DNA of 5,526 nucleotides from an uncultured Deinococcales bacterium (GTDB lineage Bacteria > Deinococcota > Deinococci > Deinococcales > Trueperaceae): contig CALGZD010000338.1 in assembly GCA_937934635.1 (NCBI GenBank), positions 1 to 5,526 on the forward strand, read 5' to 3'. The stretch's first letter is position 1, and every line of letters starts with the position of its first letter. Below are positions 1 to 4,788 of the stretch, in pieces. The notes beneath the pieces are model-generated. The model did not search any database. It was not told where the DNA came from and saw only the letters and a program-made list of their open reading frames with translations. The translations under genes were made by a program, and so were the position numbers.

Positions 1-941
1 GTTGGAAACGTAAACTGCCCGATGGTCCGCAGTGGCCTGCAGCGATTACAGCAGCGCAAAACTTTATTTTGCTAGGTTTGCGAAGTGAGGAAGTCCTGGC
101 ACTGCATCCAGCAAATGGACAAACACAATCGGTCTTCAAAAGTAACGATGAAGTCAATAGTGCAATCACCTATCATCAAACAAGACTTTTCTTTACGAGT
201 CGTAGTGGTGCTTTGACAGCACTCAACTGGCCAAGTGGAGACGTGGCTTGGCAACATAGTCAAGCAAGAGCTGTAGGGCTAGCGCCCTACCGAGAAGATG
301 TTCTCGTAAGCAGTAGTTATGGCACACTAAACCGCTTGAACCAAGTAGGTAAAGTTATTTGGAGCTATGACGCAGAAGAATCGTTAATTCTTGCGCCAAG
401 TGTGCGTGGCATTCATGCTTTTATCGTGACACGTAGTGGCTGGTTACACGCAGTAGACGCAGAGACTGGTAAAGGTGTTTATAAAATTGAGGTTGGTGCG
501 ATTGTGGCGCAACCGAGTATTTTAGGCAATACTTTATTGCTTCCTGAACGTTCTGGCGACTTACATGCTTTTGACACAGAAGTGCTAGAAGTGCGCTGGA
601 CCTATGACACAGAGGCAGAGATTTGGACAACACCGCTCATTTGGCGACGGTATGTCTACACCGTTTCTTGGTCAGGGCTATTGCGCTGTTTGAGCTTAAA
701 AACAGGTGATGATATTTGGTCTTATGATACCGACAGTAAAGTGACTGCTACACCGATTATGGCTGGGGGAACGCTTTATATTGGCACTGAAGAGGGGGAG
801 TTACTAGCCTTTGATGCTCGTCAGGGTACGATGTTGTTTAGGGATAATGTAAGTCTTTCACCAATTCAGGCTAGTCCGTTGGTTGTGGGGAATACTGTGG
901 TAGTTGCTGCGCTTGATGGGACGGTTCATTCGTATGGGTAA
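1..941 (+). CDS. PQQ-like beta-propeller repeat protein, 5'-truncated
   Basis: The reading frame is open from base 3 (Trp-Lys-Arg-Lys-Leu-Pro...) to the TAA at 939-941, with no stop back to the left edge, so the N-terminus is missing. The TTG at 69 is an internal leucine rather than a start. About 313 codons are visible. They consist almost entirely of roughly 40-residue units ending in G-x-x-x-W-x-Y or similar (GDVAWQHS, GKVIWSYDAE, LEVRWTYDTE, GDDIWSYDTD), each with an inner S/R-x-G-x-L-x-A-x-D strand. This is the PQQ/BamB-like propeller pattern. I count about seven full units plus a final half-unit (SPLVVGNTVVVAALDGTVHSYG) that would normally be closed by an N-terminal strand. Propellers of this kind occur in BamB outer-membrane assembly lipoproteins, as sensor domains of Ser/Thr kinases, and in dehydrogenases. 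No kinase domain, lipobox or catalytic residues are visible, so the role is undecided. The gene converges on comF. Confidence 0.85.
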   Translation, partial: WKRKLPDGPQWPAAITAAQNFILLGLRSEEVLALHPANGQTQSVFKSNDEVNSAITYHQTRLFFTSRSGALTALNWPSGDVAWQHSQARAVGLAPYREDVLVSSSYGTLNRLNQVGKVIWSYDAEESLILAPSVRGIHAFIVTRSGWLHAVDAETGKGVYKIEVGAIVAQPSILGNTLLLPERSGDLHAFDTEVLEVRWTYDTEAEIWTTPLIWRRYVYTVSWSGLLRCLSLKTGDDIWSYDTDSKVTATPIMAGGTLYIGTEEGELLAFDARQGTMLFRDNVSLSPIQASPLVVGNTVVVAALDGTVHSYG

Positions 942-967
942 AGTTGCATAGCTAAATTTGTTAGGTG

Positions 968-1047
968 ATTTTGAACTTCAGCCCCTTTATTAAGGGGCGG
1001 TGAGCGAAGCGAGCGGGGGATTGATTGAAGCGGTAGTTAAAGTAAGA
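968..1047. repeat. Hairpin-containing intergenic repeat, copy A
   Basis: This intergenic element begins with ATTTTGAACT (968-977), continues through a GC-rich hairpin and a GCGAAGCGAGCGGGGGATTGA stretch, and ends with AAAGTAAGA (1039-1047). The same two edge motifs, in the same order and orientation around a C-rich/G-rich hairpin, occur again at 1700-1773. The two segments therefore look like diverged members of one small palindromic repeat family of about 75-80 bp. The shared edges and architecture are seen directly. Membership of a genome-wide REP- or MITE-like family is inference. Confidence 0.5.
981..998. terminator. GC-rich hairpin between convergent genes, possible bidirectional terminator
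   Basis: GCCCCTT (981-987) and AAGGGGC (992-998) form a perfect 7-bp stem around a TATT loop, 39 nt after the stop of the propeller gene and 62 nt beyond the comF stop. The position between two convergent genes suits transcription termination in both directions. Neither strand has a T-run after the stem, so it is not a classical intrinsic terminator. It may simply be the core of the repeat in which it sits. Confidence 0.4.
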
Positions 1048-1060
1048 TTCAGAGTAGTGT

Positions 1061-1666
1061 TTACTTTTGGGCTCGAGCCACCACCGCAATATAAACAGAT
1101 TTTGCCCCAACTAACTCCAGCGCCCTTTTACAAGCCTCTAAAGTCATACCTGTCGTATAGACATCATCAATCAATAAAATCCTTTTACCTCGAATATCAG
1201 CCTTGCTAGTTTCTAGTACATTAAACGCTGCTCGCACATTCTGTTCACGTTCATGACCTGACAGTTTTGCTTGTTGTTGTGTATAACGCTTACGTTTGAT
1301 ACAAGCCTCATAGGGGATTTCTAATTGCTCTGCAACTTCTCTACCTACAAGTGCAGCTTGGTTATAGCCACGTTCCATAAATCTTCGCCAGTGCAATGGA
1401 ACAGCCGTAACTGCATCGATAGTCCAAAATTGCTTGGTGACTTCTTTAGCAATTTCAAAACCAAAAAGCTTGGCAAGGCGTGTGACTTGTTTATACTTCA
1501 AAGCACGAACTGCTTGCTCTAAGCGCCCTTCGTAAGTTCCTAACGAAAGTTTAAGCGTACGACTGACTTGTGGCTTAAACAAACCTTTAGCACAAATACC
1601 GCAGCAACCCTTCGGACCAGATGATCGTTCTTTACAAAGCTGACAACGGTTAAGAGAAAATACCAT
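1061..1666 (-). CDS. comF: ComF family protein (phosphoribosyltransferase-like, DNA uptake)
   Basis: The product is 201 aa, near the usual ComF length. The N-terminus has a Cys cluster (C8-x-x-C11 and C22-x-x-C25, with an extra C21), the zinc-ribbon pattern of the family. Residues 89-112 hold the signature VPLHWRRFMERGYNQ, residues 127-148 the T-Q-Q-x-x-L-x-x-x-E-R-x-x-N-V-R-x-A-F block, and residues 163-175 the type I phosphoribosyltransferase PRPP loop ILLIDDVYTTGMT with both acidic residues. ComF is a cytosolic factor needed for natural transformation in several bacteria, acting with ComFA and single-strand DNA handling proteins; its true substrate is not established. I chose the ATG at 1664-1666. 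An in-frame TTG two codons upstream (1670-1672) would give 203 aa. Neither has a clear Shine-Dalgarno sequence. The gene lies 134 bp downstream of the prenyl synthase on the same strand, with a hairpin repeat between them. Confidence 0.9.
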   Translation of the reverse strand: MVFSLNRCQLCKERSSGPKGCCGICAKGLFKPQVSRTLKLSLGTYEGRLEQAVRALKYKQVTRLAKLFGFEIAKEVTKQFWTIDAVTAVPLHWRRFMERGYNQAALVGREVAEQLEIPYEACIKRKRYTQQQAKLSGHEREQNVRAAFNVLETSKADIRGKRILLIDDVYTTGMTLEACKRALELVGAKSVYIAVVARAQK

Positions 1667-1682
1667 AGACAATAAAGTCTAT
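1665..1682 (-). promoter_or_regulatory. Inverted repeat overlapping the comF start
   Basis: ATAGAC (1665-1670) and GTCTAT (1677-1682) form a perfect 6-bp inverted repeat around a 6-nt A+T spacer. It overlaps two bases of the ATG and contains the alternative TTG. In a transcript with a leader it could fold and hide the start; as DNA it could be a small operator. A TAGACT hexamer within it, 9 nt before the ATG, fits a TAnnnT -10 box, but there is no convincing -35. Function is inference. Confidence 0.3.
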
Positions 1683-1686
1683 CTAT

Positions 1687-1793
1687 TTAGTCTTACAATA
1701 TTTTGAACTGATGCTTTAGCTCCCTCCTTTTTTAAAAGAGGGCTGGGGTGGATTCAAGAGCACAAAAGTAAGAATGCACCAACTTAGTCTTAC
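1687..1793. repeat. 10-bp direct repeats TTAGTCTTAC bracketing repeat copy B
   Basis: TTAGTCTTAC occurs exactly at 1687-1696 and again at 1784-1793, enclosing 87 bp that contain repeat copy B. The arrangement resembles a target-site duplication, but the enclosed ends show no terminal inverted repeat and the edge motifs of copy B lie 3 and 10 bp inside, so the resemblance may be accidental. Confidence 0.35.
1700..1773. repeat. Hairpin-containing intergenic repeat, copy B
   Basis: This is the second member of the element seen at 968-1047. It has ATTTTGAACT at 1700-1709, an imperfect hairpin with CCCTC (1722-1726) paired to GAGGG (1738-1742) and T/A-rich inner arms with one bulged C, then a GGGGTGGATTC stretch, and finally AAAGTAAGA at 1765-1773. 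It lies just upstream of comF, between comF and the prenyl synthase. No terminal inverted repeats or open reading frame are visible, so it would be non-autonomous if it is mobile at all. Confidence 0.5.
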
Positions 1794-1803
1794 CACAAGA
1801 CTA
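1785..1803 (-). terminator. Inverted repeat spanning the stop codon of the prenyl synthase gene
   Basis: TAGTCTT (1785-1791) and AAGACTA (1797-1803) form a perfect 7-bp stem with a 5-nt loop. On the minus strand the first arm begins with the TAG stop codon at 1801-1803. It could be a weak 3'-end structure for the surE-synthase transcript. It is A+T-rich and not followed by a T-run, so termination is uncertain and read-through into comF is possible. Confidence 0.3.
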
Positions 1804-2802
1804 TACTTTCCGAGTAGCCAAAGACTCCAAAATATCTAAAATCTTATTACTCGCCTCTTGATTCGGAAGCTTTGCCAGTTCAGTTTTCATTACAGCAAGT
1901 CCACGACTAGCTCGTTCCTCAGCTACCGATTGAGCATAGTCTAAAGATTTGTGTTTGTTGATTATTGCCAAAATGGCATTAATATCTTCTTGCGTTTTGA
2001 TAGCTTCTTGTGTGTTGCTGTTTCTAGGTTTTGCAAGACGACTTTCAAGTTCGACTTTTTCATCACTAGATGCATGTTGAAAGGTATGCGCCAGTATCAG
2101 TGTACGTTTTGCTTCATACAAATCACCAGCGAATTCTTTGCCATAAGAAATCTCAGGCATAAGGTTAAGTACATCATCACGAATTTGAAAGGCAATGCCC
2201 ATATCTATGGCAGCGGCATCAACGTCACTAGGCACTTTTTCAGCTACAAATGCACCTAAATGAAGTGGACAGACTACAGTGTAGTAGGCTGTCTTCAATG
2301 TCACCATTTGCAAATAATCAGCTTCGCTAATATCAAAACGACCTTGCTCTACCCATGATAGGTCTAGGTGCTGCCCCTCTGCAGTACGGTGAATCATAGT
2401 CTCAAATTCGTAAAGCACGTTGCGCCAAGCATCATTTGGCATATCTAAGTGATGAAGCAGTTGCCACATATACACGTGCAGTGCATCGCCCACGTTGAGT
2501 GCCACAGGCATTCCTAGACTACGGTGCATAGCAGGTTTGCCACGGCGTTCATCAGAATCATCTTCTATGTCGTCATGAATCAAAACCCAATTTTGAAATA
2601 ACTCAAGTGCAGCAGCAACCTTTAGCGCATCTTGCCAATTGCCTCCGTGTGCTTCACAAGCAAGTAATACAAACTGCCCACGGATGAGCTTGCCACTACG
2701 ACTTGGATAATCATGAAGGTAGTTATAAAATCTATTGATTTCAGGGTAACTATGTTGTTTTGGCAATGCATCCAACATAGCTTGTTGTAAAGCCTCACGC
2801 AT
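1801..2802 (-). CDS. Polyprenyl diphosphate synthase, probably geranylgeranyl diphosphate synthase
   Basis: This 333-aa trans-isoprenyl diphosphate synthase condenses isopentenyl diphosphate with an allylic diphosphate. In order it shows S-G-K-L-I-R (36-41, the IPP/pyrophosphate-binding GKxxR), the first Asp-rich motif D77-D-I-E-D-D82 followed by R86-R87, L-K-T (169-171), the second motif F-Q-I-R-D209-D-V-L-N213, then Y-G-K-E (220-223) and G-D-L-x-E-A-K-R-T (226-234). The second motif ends in Asn rather than Asp, a variant known from animal and fungal (type III) GGPP synthases. W72 and V73 at positions -5 and -4 before the first motif would limit product length, so a C15-C20 product is more likely than a long chain; this is inference. 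Such a product could feed carotenoids or other terpenoids. The ATG follows the surE stop by 2 nt, with AGGG inside the end of surE as probable ribosome binding site. Product specificity cannot be settled from sequence. Confidence 0.88.
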   Translation of the reverse strand: MREALQQAMLDALPKQHSYPEINRFYNYLHDYPSRSGKLIRGQFVLLACEAHGGNWQDALKVAAALELFQNWVLIHDDIEDDSDERRGKPAMHRSLGMPVALNVGDALHVYMWQLLHHLDMPNDAWRNVLYEFETMIHRTAEGQHLDLSWVEQGRFDISEADYLQMVTLKTAYYTVVCPLHLGAFVAEKVPSDVDAAAIDMGIAFQIRDDVLNLMPEISYGKEFAGDLYEAKRTLILAHTFQHASSDEKVELESRLAKPRNSNTQEAIKTQEDINAILAIINKHKSLDYAQSVAEERASRGLAVMKTELAKLPNQEASNKILDILESLATRKV

Positions 2803-2804
2803 GT

Positions 2805-3578
2805 TTAAAGCCCTAAATCCTTTATGTCTAAATTCTTGCCTAGTTCTGCCATATAGCTCTGATGTGTTAAGTCAAAATACAAAGGTGTTACGGCAGTGTA
2901 GCCTTCTGCAACAACTGCGTAATCTGTATCAGGAATATCTTGTCCAAAAGGTTTACCACTGAGCCAATAGTAGGGTCTACCATTTGGATCAGTACGTTCA
3001 ATTACTGAGTCTTCGTAGCTATGTTCTGATTGACTGGCTAGGCGTATGCCTTTTGTTTCGCCTTGTGGGAAATTGACGTTCAGCAGCGTTTTGTGGGGTA
3101 AACCTTTTTCTGCAACCATTTGCACTAGCTCTTTTATGTGCTCTTTACCATAGCTAAAATCTAGATTCAGTTCTTTAGAAAAGTCAACCCTTAGTGAAAA
3201 TGCAATTGAGGGAATACCCATCGTCATGCCTTCAATTGCAGCAGCGACAGTACCAGAGTGCGTGACGTCAAAGCCAAGGTTTGAACCGATGTTTATACCA
3301 GAAAGAATCATGTCTGGCTTACCAGCATTAGCAACACCTAACATGATGCAATCAGCAGGTGTTCCATCTACTCGGTAAGTAGGAATATCTTCTAAACCTT
3401 CAAGTCGGGTTTTGGTATAGCGAAGCGGGCTGCGTACGGTAATGGCATGTCCTGCTGCTGATTGTTCAACTGCTGGAGCAACGATTACAACTTCATCTGC
3501 AATATCACGGACAACTTCAGCAAGCGCTCTGATGCCTTTCGCAAAAATACCATCATCATTAGAAATTAATACCTTCAT
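2805..3578 (-). CDS. surE: 5'/3'-nucleotidase SurE
   Basis: The product is 257 aa and starts at the conserved family N-terminus MKVLISNDDGI. SurE is a cytosolic, metal-dependent phosphatase that removes phosphate from nucleoside 5'- and 3'-monophosphates and, in some species, acts on short polyphosphate. Metal ligands are visible as D8, D9, S40 (in AVEQSAAGHAIT) and N96 (in SGINIGSN). Other family blocks are VDGTPADCIMLGV (70-82), THSGTVAAAIEG (106-117), NVNFP (167-171) and the C-terminal Y-T-A-V-T-P-L (227-233). The frame extends 14 codons upstream, to a GTG at 3620 with an ATG at 3602, but those residues are outside the family. On the minus strand TATACT lies 7 nt before the chosen ATG, with no Shine-Dalgarno sequence. 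The stop lies 2 nt before the prenyl synthase ATG, so the two are probably translationally coupled. The gene is divergent from lysZ. Confidence 0.93.
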   Translation of the reverse strand: MKVLISNDDGIFAKGIRALAEVVRDIADEVVIVAPAVEQSAAGHAITVRSPLRYTKTRLEGLEDIPTYRVDGTPADCIMLGVANAGKPDMILSGINIGSNLGFDVTHSGTVAAAIEGMTMGIPSIAFSLRVDFSKELNLDFSYGKEHIKELVQMVAEKGLPHKTLLNVNFPQGETKGIRLASQSEHSYEDSVIERTDPNGRPYYWLSGKPFGQDIPDTDYAVVAEGYTAVTPLYFDLTHQSYMAELGKNLDIKDLGL

Positions 3579-3585
3579 TGCAGGC

Positions 3586-3591
3586 AGTATA
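3586..3591 (-). promoter_or_regulatory. Candidate -10 box of surE (TATACT), leaderless-type
   Basis: Read on the minus strand, TATACT matches five of six bases of the consensus TATAAT and lies 7 nt before the ATG of surE. This spacing would place the transcript start at or very near the A of the ATG. No purine-rich ribosome binding site precedes the ATG. Leaderless transcripts with a TAnnnT box immediately before the start are known to be common in Deinococcus. There is no good -35 at the expected distance, so this is a suggestion. Confidence 0.4.
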
Positions 3592-3664
3592 ACGTAGAAC
3601 ATTACATAGAATGTATGCACAAGTCCTAAAGTAAAAGGATAGTTGGTGATTGACTTTTATGCCC

Positions 3665-3674
3665 TGTAGCTACA
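3665..3674. promoter_or_regulatory. 10-bp perfect palindrome in the surE-lysZ divergent region
   Basis: TGTAGCTACA is a perfect 10-bp palindrome, 17 to 26 nt before the lysZ start in a 112-bp divergent intergenic region. It overlaps where RNA polymerase would bind for lysZ and could be a half-site or operator for a dimeric regulator. A palindrome of this length can occur by chance in a region this size, so confidence is low. Confidence 0.22.
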
Positions 3675-3678
3675 AGCT

Positions 3679-3684
3679 TAAACT
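3679..3684 (+). promoter_or_regulatory. Candidate -10 box of lysZ (TAAACT), leaderless-type
   Basis: TAAACT fits the TAnnnT pattern and lies 6 nt before the ATG of lysZ, with no Shine-Dalgarno sequence between them, mirroring the surE arrangement. A TTGACT at 3650-3655 resembles a -35 but is 23 bp away, too far for this -10. The hexamer at the usual 17-bp distance is poor. The alternative pairing TTGACT with TACAAG (3671-3676) has a short 15-bp spacer. Confidence 0.35.
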
Positions 3685-3690
3685 TAAAGC

Positions 3691-4494
3691 ATGATAGTCA
3701 TTAAAGTAGGCGGTTCAGACGGCATAGATTACGATGCACTTTGTGCAGATGTTGCTGAACTATACAAAGCAGGTAAAAAACTCATTCTTGTTCATGGTGG
3801 CAGCGCAGAAACAAATAGGGTAGCTGAGGCATTGGGTCATCCACCAAAGTTTGTGACAAGTCCAAGTGGTTACACCAGTAGATTCACTGACAGAGAAACT
3901 TTAGAAATTTTCCAGATGGTTTATTGCGGAAAGATGAATAAAGGCATTGTTGAGCGTTTACAAAAGCATGGTGTGAATGCAGTTGGTCTTTCAGGCATGG
4001 ATGGTCGCATTTGGGAAGGCAAGCACAAGACTAAAGTTCGTAGTGTTGAAAATGGCAAGATTAAGATTCTTCGGGGAGACCATACAGGCACTGTTGAAAA
4101 GGTAAATACGCATCTGATTGAGCTACTTAGTAGCAATGGCTACTTACCAGTACTTACACCACCAGCCATTAGTTACGAAGGTGTAGGAATCAATGTTGAT
4201 GGTGATAGAGCGTCGGCTGCGCTGGCAACTGCTTTAAAGGCTGACACCATGATGCTACTTTCAAACATTCCAGGCTTGTTAAGAAACTTTCCAGATGAAA
4301 GTTCACTGATTGAAACTATTCCAGCGGATGATGTTGAATCTTATTTGGAATTTGCTAAAGACCGTATGAAGAAGAAAGTACTTGGTGCAGCGGAAGCTGT
4401 TGAAGGTGGTGTTGGTCGGGTTATTTTTGGGGATGCACGTATTGAGAAGCCTGTTAGCTATGCTTTAGAAGGTAATGGCACAGTTGTAAGTTAA
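3691..4494 (+). CDS. lysZ: LysZ: [LysW]-aminoadipate kinase
   Basis: This is a 267-aa amino-acid kinase of the ArgB fold. LysZ phosphorylates the side-chain carboxylate of alpha-aminoadipate attached to the C-terminal Glu of LysW, in lysine synthesis by the AAA route. Visible motifs are K5-V-G-G (phosphate binding), H35-G-G-S, F65-T-D-R-E-T-L-E-I, L100-S-G-M-D-G, N168-V-D-G-D-R-A and R225-M-K-K-K. LysZ rather than ArgB is indicated by GHPPKFVT (49-56), the YCGKMNK block (78-84) and a basic stretch between the SGMDG motif and HTGTVEKVN (roughly residues 106-130, with many Lys/Arg), as in Thermus LysZ, where acidic LysW docks. A second role in LysW-linked arginine synthesis, as in some archaea, cannot be excluded. 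The ATG at 3691 gives the standard N-terminus. The gene is divergent from surE and followed 294 bp later by lysJ. No lysW, lysX or lysY is in the window. Confidence 0.9.
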   Translation: MIVIKVGGSDGIDYDALCADVAELYKAGKKLILVHGGSAETNRVAEALGHPPKFVTSPSGYTSRFTDRETLEIFQMVYCGKMNKGIVERLQKHGVNAVGLSGMDGRIWEGKHKTKVRSVENGKIKILRGDHTGTVEKVNTHLIELLSSNGYLPVLTPPAISYEGVGINVDGDRASAALATALKADTMMLLSNIPGLLRNFPDESSLIETIPADDVESYLEFAKDRMKKKVLGAAEAVEGGVGRVIFGDARIEKPVSYALEGNGTVVS

Positions 4495-4637
4495 CGTTAG
4501 AAAGTAAATATTTTAGTGTATTGACTTAATTATCATAGGTTTTGAGGCGGAAAATCTTTTTTAGCCTAACATTCAAAAGTTAAATCTTGCAATAACTTAA
4601 AATATAACTAGTAAGTCTTTGCTTAAACGTGCTAGAC

Positions 4638-4666
4638 TTGTCAAACTTTCTTACGCATGGTAGTCT
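4638..4666 (+). promoter_or_regulatory. Candidate promoter for lysJ (TTGTCA, 17 bp, TAGTCT)
   Basis: TTGTCA (4638-4643) matches five of six bases of TTGACA and is followed, after 17 bp, by TAGTCT (4661-4666), which keeps only the T-A and final T of TATAAT. If used, transcription would start near 4673 and leave a leader of about 115 nt before lysJ. The region is A+T-rich, so other promoter-like pairs occur by chance. Confidence 0.3.
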
Positions 4667-4774
4667 TGCGATTACTTTTATGTGTAAGTATGCAAAAACA
4701 CAACTACAAAGCGTATGTTTATGCATGAAATAAGGTGAATATACATTAAATAATGCATAAAGCATGTAATATTT

Positions 4775-4780
4775 AAGGAG
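4775..4780 (+). promoter_or_regulatory. Shine-Dalgarno site deciding the lysJ GTG start
   Basis: AAGGAG lies 8 nt before GTG at 4789-4791, near-ideal spacing. The frame has a TAA stop at 4774-4776, so no start further upstream is possible, and the next in-frame ATG is 48 codons downstream, well inside the conserved domain. This makes GTG the start with good confidence. Confidence 0.85.
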
Positions 4781-4788
4781 AAACTGCG

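Larger units (their letters stand above)
4495..4788 (+). other. 294-bp A+T-rich intergenic region upstream of lysJ
   Basis: I see no coding sequence here; all three forward frames are broken by frequent stops. Just after lysZ, AGGC (4545-4548) and GCCT (4564-4567) with AAA/TTT inner arms form a weak imperfect hairpin that could partly terminate lysZ transcription. Further on are a candidate promoter at 4638-4666 and, close to the lysJ start, a cluster of short inverted repeats: CATTA-aa-TAATG (4744-4755), ATGC-ataaa-GCAT (4753-4765) and two ATGCAT palindromes. The length is large for genes of one pathway and suggests separate control of lysJ. I recognise no known riboswitch; the conserved lysine-riboswitch core is not visible. 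Confidence 0.5.

Noticed and set aside
1000..1209. Forward open frame of 69 codons starting in the intergenic repeat
   Set aside because: Most of it lies antisense within comF, it has no ribosome binding site, and it has no recognisable protein features.
1697..1783. Full MITE call for the segment between the 10-bp direct repeats
   Set aside because: The ends lack terminal inverted repeats, so it is reported only as a repeat with a possible duplication.
3579..3620. Longer surE N-terminus from GTG at 3620 or ATG at 3602
   Set aside because: The extra residues (MHTFYVMFYVILPA) lie outside the family, and SurE proteins start at MK/RVLxSNDDG. A membrane-anchored form is unlikely for a cytosolic enzyme.
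3691..4494. Acetylglutamate kinase (ArgB) assignment
   Set aside because: The sequence blocks match the LysW-dependent kinase pattern, and the neighbour is LysJ-like rather than ArgD-like.
4495..4788. Lysine riboswitch or leader peptide upstream of lysJ
   Set aside because: The conserved riboswitch core motifs are not visible, and short frames such as ATG CAT GAA ATA TAA-like runs contain no lysine-rich peptide.
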